Positions 23,630 through 33,966 of a stretch of DNA of 64,000 nucleotides are shown here, in pieces. The stretch is taken from positions 1,877,001-1,941,000 of the forward strand of contig CM060831.1 in assembly GCA_030762175.1 (NCBI GenBank), read 5' to 3'. The notes beneath the pieces are model-generated. The model was not told where the DNA came from. It did not search any database and worked only from the letters and a program-made list of their open reading frames with translations. The stretch's first letter is position 1, and each line of letters begins with the position of its first letter. The stretch is from Metallyticus violacea (lineage: Eukaryota > Arthropoda > Insecta > Mantodea > Metallyticidae). The position numbers and the translations under genes are program-made.

Positions 23630-24740
23630 GCGCATTTTAAATTTCGGTTTTCAAGTATACCCTTACTTTTAAAGTTCCTATTTCCTAAATTTTCAGAAAC
23701 TATTTTTGTTATTTTATTCAAATGGTATATACCGAATTGTGTTGTGAAAAAAAAAAAAAACAAATATTGGTGCCGCTAGAGCGGTTTTTAAATTGGATTT
23801 CAGGTAAACTCCCATTCCTAATAGTTCAATTTCTTTGATTTTCAGGAACTATTTTTTATTTCATTTAAATGGTATATACCTAGTTTCGATGCGAAAAAAA
23901 TTTAGTGGCGCTAGAATAAATTTAAATTTGGGGTTTCAGGTAAACTCTCATTCTGAATAATTTGATTTCACTGATTTTCAGAAATATTTTTTTAATTTTA
24001 TTTCAATAGAATAAACCGAGCTTCTTTAAAAAAAAATTAAATCGCGGGCACTAAAGCGATTTTTAAATTTCGCTTTAACCCCACTTTTTTTTTAATTTGT
24101 AAACTTTATTATACAATATGTGTAGTGCAGTTCTGCAAAATTAATGTAACACAATATAGGCACATGATTTGAGATTGCAGCCCAGCGGCTCTCCTCATTA
24201 CAATGTGCTAAATGTTCATCTTGCCATAAATTTGAATGTCGTTTCAGTCTTCGAAATTGTTGCGGTGGTGGTGATAGGTGGGTTGGAATGTTGCTCAGAA
24301 GTTTCCCCACTCTTTAAATTTCCATTTTCAGGTATACCGGCATTTCTGATGGCCCGATTTCCTGAATTTTCAGAAATAGTCTTTATTTTATTTAAATGAT
24401 ACATAACTAGTTCGTTGTGAAAAAACAAATAGCGGTGCAATAGAGCGATTTTTAAATTTTGGGTTTCACGTAAACTTCCATTTTTAATTATCTGATTTCG
24501 CTGATTTTCGGAAACTATTTTTATTCATTTATCTTAATAAAATATACAGAGTTTCTTTGAGAAAACAACTGTGACCGCTGGAGCGATTTTAAATGTTCTT
24601 TTAAATTTTCGCTTTGGGTTAACCCCCACTCCCAATGGTTTAACTATGCTGGTTAATGAGCTCGACGAACGTGATTATATTGAGTTTCGTTGAGAAAAAA
24701 CAAAAATGGCGACCGCTAGTGCGTTAACACATACACGCGC
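23630..24740. repeat. ~140-bp tandem satellite, right-arm block
   Basis: This is the reverse complement of the left block. The CTAGAGCGATTTTTAAATT-type marker is near 23630, 23775, 23910, 24045, 24440, 24580 and 24715. The gap between 24045 and 24440 is accounted for by the retrocopy inserted at 24086-24304. Confidence 0.88.
24086..24304 (-). mobile_element. 5'-truncated poly-A retrocopy inserted in the satellite
   Basis: Reading minus, the sequence runs from about 24304 to a poly-A run at 24094-24086, with a TATAATAAAG polyadenylation-type signal 15-20 bases before the tail. CCCCACT flanks it at 24079-24085 and 24305-24311, a 7-bp duplication, although the satellite itself contains this word. 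A frame of about 70 residues runs through it to a stop just before the signal (LWQDEHLAHCNEESRWAA) with no domain I recognise. It is probably a LINE 3' end; a processed host transcript is possible. Confidence 0.7.
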
Positions 24741-24744
24741 ATAT

Positions 24745-24790
24745 ATTATTATTATTATTATTATTATTATTGTTGTTGTTGTTGTTGTTA
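24745..24790. repeat. (ATT)n(GTT)n microsatellite
   Basis: A compound trinucleotide tract at the outer edge of the right-arm satellite block. Confidence 0.9.
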
Positions 24791-24839
24791 TATTCTATTA
24801 TATTATAATGTAATATAAATGAAAAATAATGTAACACTT

Positions 24840-24990
24840 GAACAATGTAACTAAATTAACAATAATTATAAAAGCAGAAAAGGATAAAACAATAAGAAAA
24901 AGTCGCGGGGTTGTAATCATACTATTTCGAACTGCTTGAGTTCTTCTATGGTAAGAAGACAAGTCTGTTTTTCTAATTATTGTTAATTTA
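24840..24990. repeat. Diverged hairpin-family copy in the right arm
   Basis: TATTTCGAACTGCTTGAGTT and CTTCTATGGTAAGAAGACAA match the palindrome and hairpin at 8778-9485. Only one arm plus an AATTATTGTTAATTTAGTTA edge is present. Confidence 0.75.
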
Positions 24991-25115
24991 GTTACTATAT
25001 ATATCGTTATCATTTTTGTGCCTAATAGGAGGTATGGAGATTTGAAGAAAATTTTCAAAAATATTTTCATCGGTTCAACCACAATAGCCTACATTCCTTC
25101 GGAATTCGCTAAAAA

Positions 25116-25442
25116 CTCGATAATGGAAGAGGCAGAGATAAGGTTTCCACGTTCAGTAGCAGGACTGACCATTTTAGATAAACAATGAAGTGTAAATATA
25201 AGAGAGAATTGAACTTAACTGTTAGAACTGAACGAGAATTTATTTACACATATACAGAGAATGACAAATGACAAACCATAATATTATGGAATTACAAACC
25301 AAAAGGAAAGAGAAGATTCGGCTGTCCATTGGCCAGATGACAAAATAGTTTTTCTTGATGAAGATAAAGACTACCGCCTATCCACCAGTTGAAAAGAAGA
25401 AGACATATGTCATTTGAAATATCAAGTCAATGTTTCTGATAC
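25116..25442. other. Spacer outside the right arm
   Basis: No gene or repeat recognised between the right arm and the next SINE. Confidence 0.5.
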
Positions 25443-25730
25443 GTCGGTCCTGGTGGCGTAGTGGTAACCACACTTGCCTTCTAAACCCAAGATCTTGGGT
25501 TCACACCCGGCCAGGATCGATGGATTTTTTTTCGGGAGTAAAAATACTAAGTAGGGAGGGAAGTAAAGCCGTGGGTTACGTGTCGTACATTTACGGCACG
25601 AAAAAGAACCTCAAGCCTGAAAGAAGAGGCCTCTGAGCAAAATGTGTCGGCCGTTTCACGCCTTGAATAGAATGGACGCTGATGACCTGAGATGTTATAG
25701 AGCGCCCGTAAATAAATTAAATAAAAAAAA
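25443..25730 (+). mobile_element. SINE1 copy B with 12-bp target-site duplication
   Basis: A nearly complete copy: head TCGGTCCTGGTGGCGTAGTG, B-box-like GGGTTCACACCC, GGAAGTAAAGCCGTGGGT block, GGCACGAAAAAGAACCTCAA, GGCCGTTTCACGCC, GCTGATGACCTGAGATGTTA and a tail of AAATAAATTAAATAAA. The flanks ATGTTTCTGATA (25430-25441) and ATGTTTCAGATA (25731-25742) form a target-site duplication with one mismatch. A gap relative to copies C and E removes the GGCTTCCTTCGG segment. Confidence 0.92.
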
Positions 25731-25979
25731 ATGTTTCAGATAAAGGTTTAACGCTAAAGGAAATTTATACCAAATTTATTCTTCATTTCTTCATTTTCAA
25801 ATGGCTACTGAATTTAAACATAGCCGTACCAGCCTTGCAGAGCGCTCAAAAAGTGCAACAACAAAATTCACTAACAATGTTATTACAAGATCCGTGAATT
25901 AAAGTGTGTGAAGTTGTTGAGGCTATATGCATTTTAAAGGAGCTTGTAGGTTATATTTTACATATTAAAAATCATGCCG

Positions 25980-26590
25980 GGATTACCGCGCAGATCCGAA
26001 ACATCGCAACAGTATTTTAACAGCAACAGAAAAATTGGGTGTCCCATATTAACGTATTCCACCCATGGCAAGTCTAATTTCTGCCTTTTCGTGAATTGTC
26101 CACGTAAACACAAGATTAAACATACCCCCACAAAAATAGTTTCGTGGTGTCAAATCACAATTTTCATCGCCGTTGTGAGAAAGATAAATGTTCGACGCTG
26201 CAACTGGTCCGTCGGCTACAGCTCTTATGTTAGTTCGATTTTAAAAGATGTATGTGCAGATCTATTGCTAAAATTCGCTGCAAACTGCTCCTCAATTGTT
26301 AAGAGCGGTGGCGATCGACTTCATTGGGCTCGTAGCAACGCTCTGTCTGACGAGAGCAACAGTCTACCGAACGACGAGAACGTCCAGGTGATTTAGTGTT
26401 CTCTGTCGATCCTGTGTCTACAAATTTCCTTACCAGTCTCTCCGTGTACGCTGTTCACACACTAGGCGCATTTCGTCTACCAGAAATTACACTAAGTCTT
26501 CGAACGGTCTCTGCATAACATTCACTTGACTTAAATGCACTTTCAGAGTCTGGACGCGTTGATACTCCATGTATCGCTCCATTTTATCTT
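25980..26590 (-). pseudogene. Tc1/IS630-type transposase remnant (N-terminal part)
   Basis: On minus, a start is at 26582 (MERYMEYQRVQTLKVH). ETVRRLSVISGRRNAPSV and VRKFVDTGSTEN follow, then SPGRSRRSVD near 26380, LRSSLQRILAIDLHIHLFKI near 26285 and LQRRTF near 26195. This order matches the N-terminal DNA-binding region of a widespread arthropod IS630/Tc1 transposase family that I know as N..RRKFR..RNAPS..TI..LV.KF..TGS then GRSR, then SLQRILH.DLH..PYKIQL. The frame changes at least twice and the DDE core is not clearly recognisable below 26190, so the copy is truncated or decayed. The 140-residue open frame on the plus strand here is antisense to it. Confidence 0.75.
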
Positions 26591-27955
26591 ATAACAATCG
26601 TTATTCGCAATACAAATAGATGACAGTCTATTAAATTTCATATCCGAGAACTTAACAACCCGACAGTGGCGCTCAATAAAAATTGCATTTATTATGGGAC
26701 TTGTCGACTTGTATCCACCATCATACACCGGCGGATTCATCAGCACAAAAGGTTATGGTGTCTTTCGTATTCGTCTTTTGGGATGCATCTGTGCAAGTTA
26801 GGCACAATTATAAACATTTGAATTTTTTAAAAATAATATTTAAATATATTCCATTTTCATAATTTGTCGAGTTATGTCTCTGTGGGTGGGCGTGGCTGTT
26901 TAAATGACTTCAGTCTTTTTCTGTTGCAAAATATAATGAAGTTATCTCACTGTAACTGTGAGAAGATACAGAGTAGACACCGAAGTGTCCTGGAGTGAGT
27001 ATCACGGTGTTTTTATACTTAAGGTGAGAAACCCCCAAACAGGAAAGCTTTTCTTTTTGCTAGTGTTGTTTGAGCATAAATGCCTAATTACCAAAAATAA
27101 GTTAATAATGAATTGCTAAAGACACAAAAGATAATGTCAATGAAAGATTACTGCTTGTAAATGTAATTTGGAACAGATGCCCTAAAAAGTTTTTTTTTTT
27201 TTCAAGAAAAATATTGCAAATTGCAGTGACTGCAGCTATTGGTGTGTTTAATATGGTACGTTAGGCCAGATTTAATACTAGGGAGAAAGTCACTGCTGAC
27301 AAAATACGTTCATTGAGTTAAAAATTTGTGTAGTGAGTTCTAAAATTATACATAAAATAGTAAAGAGAAATTTAAAGAAGAGAAGTCAAAAAGGTAAGTT
27401 AAGTACGTTCATAAGCGAGAGTGCTTTTCTAAAGAAAATAACGTGTTTCCTATAGCTAAATCTTTAATTTGGTTTTTTCTACTTTTAATTTTCCCACGTT
27501 TTTAAATGTTCAAAATGCTATTCGCAATAGAATTTTCAAAAGATTTCTTTCAAAAATTTCCACAGATTATTTGATATACACTTACTAAATCAGCATAATT
27601 TATTCTTGTATATGAAATACATTAATTGTAACATAATTTTATAGTTGCCAATTATAAATAATTTGAAAAAATTATACATTTTTGCATAAAAAGTTTTATA
27701 GCTGCATTCTAGTGGAATGAAGACCCAGAGTTTGCTCCATTTGTAATAAAAATTAAATGGAGTATTTCTTATAATACACTTAAACTACAACAAAAAGAGC
27801 AATAGTTTTTTTTCAAACACTATTATAATTAGAAGAATTACTTTGTTAGGTACACTACAGTCTGATTGACACAAATAATCCCAAAATTTCAAAATTTTAA
27901 ATAAAAACTATAGATTTGTTTAACAAATGCACCCCATAGATTTTACTAGCTGATC
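26591..27955. other. AT-rich intergenic stretch
   Basis: The first ~170 bp may be the 5' end of the transposon to the left (GGACTTGTCGACTTGTATCC near 26697). The rest shows no gene, hairpin array or repeat that I recognise. Confidence 0.5.
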
Positions 27956-27969
27956 ATCTCCAAAAGGGT

Positions 27970-28267
27970 CGGTTCTGGTGGTGGAGTGGTAACCATACTT
28001 GTCTTCTAAACCCAAGATCGCGGGTTCAAACCCGGTCAGGATCGATGGGTTTTTTCGGACGTAAAAATCCTAAGTATGGCTTCCTTCGGAAGGGAAGTAA
28101 AGCCATGGGTCCCGTGTCGTACATTTACGGCACGAAAAAGAACCTCAAGCCTGAAAGAAGAGGCCTCTGAGCAAAATTTATAGGCCGTTTCACGCCCTGA
28201 ATTGAATGAGACGCTGACGACCTGGGCTGTTAAAGAGCATCCATAAATAAATCAAATCAAACAAACA
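27970..28267 (+). mobile_element. SINE1 copy C, perfect 14-bp target-site duplication
   Basis: This full-length copy is the best reference for the family. It is flanked by ATCTCCAAAAGGGT at 27956-27969 and 28268-28281. Body blocks in order: GGTTCAAACCCGG, GTAAAAATCCTAAGTATGGC, TTCCTTCGGAAGGGAAGTAA, AGCCATGGGTCCCGTGTCGT, ACATTTACGGCACGAAAAAG, AACCTCAAGCCTGAAAGAAG, AGGCCTCTGAGCAAAATT, GGCCGTTTCACGCCCTGAAT and GCTGTTAAAGAGCATCCATA, then an AAATAAATC-type tail. Confidence 0.96.
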
Positions 28268-28329
28268 ATCTCCAAAAGGGTACAAAAGGGTAAAATAACA
28301 ACTGGAGAGTACTATTCCAACATATGCAG

Positions 28330-28680
28330 TCTGCAGAAGAAAAATTAAGTTTTAATCAAGATGCTGCACCTGTTTCAGAGATGCGAAAATTATGAGATTT
28401 TAAATACAAACTGTTGATGCATTCACCCAGCTTCCCAGATTTGGCTCTCTCCGATTTCCATCTGTTCCCGAAGCTCAAACTCTTTCGCTGGTGAGAAGTT
28501 TTTGTCAAATCACGAAGTAATGCAGCAATCCGGAGACGGAACAATGTACAGGTTGAATCTAAAGTACTTCCTGGTTTTGAGGATCGACCGAACAGAAACC
28601 ATAACAGATATAGCGAAAACACTTATATCAATGGAAAGAGTTTGCATTTGTAATAGGCGTCATGGCGCTCACTGGCGCAC
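28330..28680 (+). pseudogene. Mariner transposase remnant 3 (C-terminal half)
   Basis: NQDAAPV near 28350 corresponds to the mariner motif carrying the second catalytic Asp. MHSPSFPDLALSDFHLFPKL near 28420-28480 is the third-Asp region, with both Asp residues retained. A frameshift follows, then the KFLSNHEVMQQ region near 28497-28530, equivalent to the usual FSSDEEV segment. The N-terminal half is missing. It directly abuts a different transposase downstream. Confidence 0.82.
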
Positions 28681-28689
28681 ATAAAGCTT

Positions 28690-29640
28690 TCGTGCATTAC
28701 AATTCCCTAATTGTGAGTCCGTTGTTATGGTACAACGACGATTTCATATGAAATAACAAGAACCAACTAAAGCCAAAAGCGACTCTCTGCTTGAGTGATG
28801 GTCAGAGAAAAAGCCGGCCAAGAGTGTCGGTTGAGACCGAGAGCGTGTGCGAGAAGCATTAGTCAGAACCCTGTAGCGCGAACCAGGAATTCCAGCTGTC
28901 TGGCGTATTTACGTCAAGGACTTAAAGTGAAACTATACCGGATACAGCTGTTGCAGGCGCTGAGTCCCGAGGATCACAATCGTCGTCTTTAATTCTGTGT
29001 TGATTTTAAAGAGCGGCTAGAAGGAGAGAAGCTGGCTTTTATTGACGAGGCCACGTTTCATGTTTTTGGCAAAGTAACTGTCACAATGTATGCATTAGGG
29101 GTACGACAAAACCTGGTGTTGTGGTAGAACAAGTCCGTGCTTCCCCTATAGTCAATGTGTTTTGTGTTGTTTCTTCGTCAAAAATGTACGGTTCTTTTTT
29201 CCTTGCGGAGAAAACTTTTACTTGGACATGCTTCAACGGTTAATACCACAATTACATACAGATAGCCAGGACTTTATTTATCAGCAAGATGGGTCTCCAT
29301 CTCATTTTCATCATCATGAGTCCGTAAGTACCGCGATGCTGAAATTACTAGTCGTTGGATTGGACGTCGAGATGATTCTCATTGTTTTCTGTGGCCTTCA
29401 CGGTCACCTGACTTAACCTCATTGATTTTTTCCAATGGGATTATGTTAAAGATCCTATGTTCGTGCCGCCTTTGCCACTGAGAGAGGATCACGCCTGCAG
29501 TCGCCGGTATCGACCGTCAGTTGTGACAAGAGCTTGACTACAAGATTGATGTCTGCCGCGTCACCAACGGAAGACATATGGAACACCTGTAAGGTATGTA
29601 CGAGACTTGAAAATATACTCTATCCACTGATATACGTTTT
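28690..29640 (+). pseudogene. Tc1/IS630-type (DDE_3-like) transposase remnant
   Basis: VVMVQRRFHMK near 28720 matches the DNA-binding start. ERVREALVRTL (28840-28870), LKVKLYRIQLLQALSPEDHN (28921-28980), then LAFIDEATFHVFGKV (29033-29075) with the first catalytic Asp, LDMLQRLIPQLHTDSQDFIY (29222-29280), QQDGSPSHFHHH with the second, and PSRSPDLT near 29400 follow. Each of these motifs is very close to a family spread widely in arthropods. Stops and frameshifts break it in at least five places. The catalytic Asp codons themselves survive, unlike in most other copies of this window. Confidence 0.88.
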
Positions 29641-31479
29641 TCCGCTATGTCTTTATGGCTAATAGCCAACGACGCCTGAAACCAGGAAAGAACTTTAGAA
29701 TCATCCTGTATTTGCTTAAGAAAGATTAAAACAATGTTCAAATTAAAAACTCATTCCTTCATTGAAAGACCGTTCTGTACTCACATTCCGTGGTGTCTGC
29801 CTGTTCCATGATGATGCCGATGATGATGATGACCCTCCATTGGCCCAGCTGTAAAAACCAACCCAATATGTTAAATTTTCTAAAAGCAAACATCTGCTTA
29901 TGAGTCATTTATTAACTTTTCCAGGTCTGCTCTTTGCAATTGTCAAGCGTAGAGGATACCAACAGTTTATAAACCGCAATGCTGGTTCTCAAGTTTTCGG
30001 GATGGAGGGATGCGGTTGAGGAAAACAACAAGTACACTAAATCTTTTTGAGGTCTTCCTCAGCCCAAAAGATTATTGTGATAGACACTTAATGAGTTGAG
30101 TTTTACCTACGTTTATCTCTTAAGTTATTTCTCGTTTATTTTTCAAGTTTCATTCAGATTTTTGGTGATTATATAAAAGCCGCGACTTTTCTTCGATTTG
30201 AGCCTGCACTAACCTATAAGGCAGATTAAAATATGGCGGCAGAGATGTATAAGATGACAATATTGTTATAAACAATTCTGCTTAATATATCTCGTCTTGA
30301 TCAGAACTACCAAATAGATTGACGTTCTTAGGATGTTGATGACCTTGTGGACGACACAGTTTTCCTGTATCTGCCAAATGCCCAATAAACAAGACACATT
30401 AGGTGCATAACTAAACTGTCATATGCAGTATTATAACTACTGATATTTAACAATGTAGAATTTTCAAATTAATCGTGCATATACAGCTTCTGGAGTTATT
30501 TAAATCTAGGTCGGTTGGCTGACGTATAAAAGAACTCCAATGCATCGGCAATCCTTGAAACTTGGAAATGTTTCTCCCCTCCCCTGCTTAACCTCCACAC
30601 TAGTCATTCAACAGGTGAATGTCAAAATATTCTGGGAGTCCTACAGCCACCTCTACTCCATCTGTTGAGCACCCTGGCAACTGTTTCGTGTGGTCGACTG
30701 TATGGAAAGCTCCAGATCAGAGTTGTGTGCACATCAATATCTCGGCACGAAGGGATTTAACTAGACAACAGCGGTGTTCCGTTCTGCCAAGGAAAGGGCA
30801 TCGCGCTCTGCCATTACTGTCCTTATTCTGTCTTAAAATGAACTGCTATGTATTTAGGACAGTTTGAGAAATTTCCTCAAAATTTGGGGAAAAGGCTAGA
30901 AATCTGATTTTTTATTATACTGATAATCTCAGAACTGCCTACACTTCTAGCAACAGTTTGGTGACCAGCGGTGATTTTATTTCCTCTCAATGACATTACA
31001 GTTAACCCATCTTGAACACGAATTCCGGCATTCCCATCCCTTTAGTCATGTTATACTTGCGTATTGCGTGATGAGTCACGCGTTGCAAGAATAGCAAAAT
31101 GGAATGGAACCCACAAAATTAAGATTGCCATCCTACTAGGTTCAAATTGGAAAAGCACGTTATTCTGCTTTTCAATCGACGTAGTTCCCGACAGACAGAA
31201 AAAAAAAAAATGTTCATCTTCTAAAGCAATACATTGTAGAGTATCTTGCAAAAGCCTCTTTCAAATATTTTAATACTGCCAAATGAAGATAGTTTTTTAT
31301 TACAAATCTACAAATTGATCAAAACAGGAATCTGCATGTATCATCGTTATAATATCAAATGTTTACATATTATTGTCAAAAACTTAACTACGTTATTAGA
31401 AAGCCATATTATTATAACAAGATTTTTATACAGCTTGCAACAACAAAATATTATTTGTCAAAGTGAACACAAAGGCAGC
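29641..31479. other. Mostly unrecognised stretch; GC-richer patch at 30480-30870
   Basis: A GATGATGATGATGA tract lies near 29820. At 30480-30870 base composition rises and an 82-residue open frame occurs (30619-30867: HINISARRDLTRQQRCSVLP), which looks like an eroded mobile-element coding piece, but I cannot name the family. No gene was found in the remainder. Confidence 0.45.
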
Positions 31480-31860
31480 GCCATAGATAAATCCAAATCA
31501 GTTTTTATACCCATCTCAACTTTAAATTTCAGGAAAGGATGCAAATATCAGGGTGCCGAGTCCGGACTGTAAGGAGGATGCTGTTATGGTAAGATTTGTC
31601 TTCACTTGCAGTGAAGTGCATGACTGGGCATTATTGTGTTGCATGAAAACAACTTTCTTTCCCATTTCAGCTCTCCTTTTGCTTTTTCAAGTACAGAATG
31701 TCAAAAAGTAGCATTCTGGTCAGTACCATCTGTCCCCAAAACAGTTGCCAGCGAGGGATCATGTTTAATACTGTTGACAAAAATGGATTATTCCAGGGAC
31801 AATGTGGTATTTAATATTTTTCCTGCCTTAGAGCTGATGTTTTAGAACTTAGAAATGTTC
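31480..31860 (-). pseudogene. Mariner transposase remnant 4
   Basis: On minus, GELKWERKLFSC in one frame overlaps KVVFMQHNNAQSCTSLQVKT in the next, followed by QHPPYSPDSAP around 31560. The paired MQHNNA (usually HDNA or QDNA) and HPPYSPDLAP motifs are diagnostic of the mariner catalytic region. The second catalytic Asp is Asn here. Only about 100 residues can be followed. Confidence 0.6.
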
Positions 31861-33019
31861 TAAATAAAACTTGTGGGGTATGTGAATATTTTAGTGACTT
31901 TGACAATTGAAAGCTGTCTTTGGTTCTTTTGAATGTTGCTTGGATACCATCTAACAAATCGGCAGAGAGAAAGAAAACAATAAAATTGGGTGATTTACAA
32001 TTTATCATATAGCACAAACTTGATTTATAAAGTAATAATTAAGCTTCACCTTGAGAGAGTACAACTTCATGCAAAACTAACGATCTATCACCAGTGAATG
32101 TGTCAGAAGCACTTGAGTAATTCATCACTACAGAACTAAGAACACTCTAGAATTGAATGGCTATTTAGTTTACATAAAGCAATCAGTTTAATCATATGAC
32201 ATTTTTCTTCCTGTTTATTATTACAGTGATGGATTCTCAGAATGTGGCTGCATACTGAATGAAGTATATGCATGTGCAGGTAGCGACAGGTAGCGTGTTA
32301 CATTGTGTGCTAAATGTTCTTCGTTAGTTACATCTCTACATATTGTTTTTATGTAGTCACTCCGACTGTTGCATCTTTTCAAAGTACTCTGCACCATATT
32401 TTATACGCTGTGTATAAGTGTAAGTGTTGATACATATGTGGAATCGGATTCCTTCACAGAAATGATAAGGAGATTTGCAATAAAATATCTTGGTAGGGAA
32501 GCTGATCGCCAATATGTTAAAAAGCAAACCTTCCCAATAAGCAGCCATTCTCAGGCGGCCTATACCTAAAATAACTGCACTGTACTATAACATTATTTGG
32601 TAAGCAAATGAAAAAATTTCAACAATTCTAGAAACAAAATGAAATTTTAGGTTGTACTATGGCCAAACTGTAACTACATGTATTTCCTATCATCTTGTGT
32701 ACTGGCTTTGTGATTTTCCATATATTTTGTTATGAATCAACTGTTAATTTATAATCCTATTTACTCCTTCCAAATATTTATATTGATTTGTTTTTTTTTT
32801 TTTTTCATAATTGTAAACTGTATAAATTATGCAATAAAAAAATGCTAGAAATAATTTTCAGTTTCTATATATATTTATATTTATCCGCTGCAAACAACAT
32901 CCCCCTGACGGTAAACTTTCAGGCATTTACAATTTTTTTTTTTTTTTTTGTATTATAGGATAGTTTATATGAAGAGTTTTGCAAGGCAGTAGTTGTGAAT
33001 AAGGCAAAAAAAAAAAGAA
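31861..33019. other. AT-rich stretch, no recognised gene
   Basis: Contains T- and A-rich runs (32790, 32930, 33007). A 53-nt segment bounded by splice-like signals at 32227-32279 is noted in the findings but not called as a gene. Confidence 0.45.
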
Positions 33020-33875
33020 TGCCAAGGGGCCCCACAATATTTCTAATTTACATTACTTCCCACTTATAAAATATAATATAATCACATCTTACACTAATGA
33101 TACTTGTCTCTGCTGTAATCAGTATAAGAAGGATTTAGAGGAAGGGATGCAGAAGTTCCTAGTACTAATTCCAAACTATTAGGGGTGCAAATTAAATACT
33201 GGAAAAACAAAATGTTGGTATACTATTTCATATAAGGCAGCCAAATTAAAAAAATATTGCATAAAGTAATTAAAATACATGGAAGATCTCTCAACATAAG
33301 TTTTAGATATCTATATAGACTGTAATTTATCCTTTGATAAGCATGTGGATCAAATTAGTAATAAAATTATTTTAGAGATTTATTTCCTCATGTAGTTATC
33401 AAAATATCTGAACAGTAAAATATTAAAAATTGCTCATTATGAAATTAGCTTTACACAATCAGAAATATAGAAGTATTGCAAAAACAATATCTTAGGTGCA
33501 TATACATTAAAATAATCATCAATCACGTATTGATGTCAATTTATAAGTATACATTTACATTAGTTTCTTTGTGTGTGTATAAATTAATAATATTAAATAG
33601 AGAAGAAAATAAAATAGTACAAACAAATACTGTGATACCTGAGGAACCAAACAATTACCATTATGTGTGCATGAACAAAATTACTTCGAGTAAAGATCCC
33701 TATTGCGGAGGAATTGAGTTATTTAATACATTTTACCAGCATATAAAATATGCAAATAGTTATCAATTCAAAAATATTTTAAAGAGCCATTAAACTAAAA
33801 AATTAAAATGTAAATATGAATACCTTGTACATAAATTTTAAATTTGTTTACCCCTTTGTGCTTGACAGCACAATA
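33020..33875 (+). pseudogene. LINE fragment: reverse transcriptase to C-terminus (CR1/Jockey-like)
   Basis: A GAP-type start of the RT region lies near 33025. The sequence runs through CNQYKKDLEEGMQKF (33110-33155), LDIYIDCNLSFDKHVDQISN (33305-33363) and KYLNSKILKIAHYEI, then a 105-residue open frame at 33476-33793 with LVSLCVYKLIIL, PYCGGIELFNTFYQHIK and QFKNILKSH at its end. These are the thumb and C-terminal features of many CR1/Jockey-group LINEs. Stops are frequent upstream, and the catalytic ADD box is not intact. The element runs into a trinucleotide tail. Confidence 0.75.
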
Positions 33876-33891
33876 CAGTTGTTGTTGTTGT

Positions 33892-33949
<58 letters not shown>

Positions 33950-33966
33950 GCTACTACTACTACTAC
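33876..33966. repeat. (GTT)n(ATT)n(ACT)n compound microsatellite
   Basis: It immediately follows the LINE 3' region and so probably grew from its simple-repeat tail. Confidence 0.9.

Larger units (their letters stand above)
9735..25115. repeat. Giant imperfect inverted repeat (~15.4 kb)
   Basis: The left arm (9735-18390) and right arm (19730-25115) are collinear reverse complements, interrupted by arm-specific insertions. Mirrored landmarks, left with right: GGTTGAACC 9752 with 25073; satellite 9850-11060 with 23630-24740; CTTTAATTTAAATG-type block 11290 with 23385; AAT microsatellite 11622 with 23165; GACGAACCGGCTTCTGC 16193 with 22170; GGGTCTGACA 17029 with 21329; TCCTTTAGCAAATTCTGTTT 17900 with 20650; AGTGTCNGA..GTGTTTGTAAACTC 18065 with 20050. 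Identity is roughly 70-85 percent by eye, so the event is old. The left arm has an extra ~4.2 kb (about 11862-16125) against ~0.6 kb on the right. It could be a foldback-type transposon with kilobase-scale terminal inverted repeats, or an ancient inverted segmental duplication. No transposase lies in the core and no clear flanking duplication was found. Confidence 0.85.
19730..25115. repeat. Right arm of the giant inverted repeat
   Basis: Collinear in reverse complement with 9735-18390. Arm-specific material here comprises about 20100-20550 (AT-rich, with a short hairpin TTTTGTTACTACAATAGTAA near 20236) and a poly-A retrocopy at 24086-24304. The outermost shared block is TTTTAGCGAATT (reverse complement near 25105). 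Confidence 0.85.

Noticed and set aside
25974..26396. 140-residue open frame on the plus strand
   Set aside because: It is antisense to a recognisable Tc1/IS630-type transposase on the minus strand (NAPSV, VRKFVDTGS, SLQRIL motifs).
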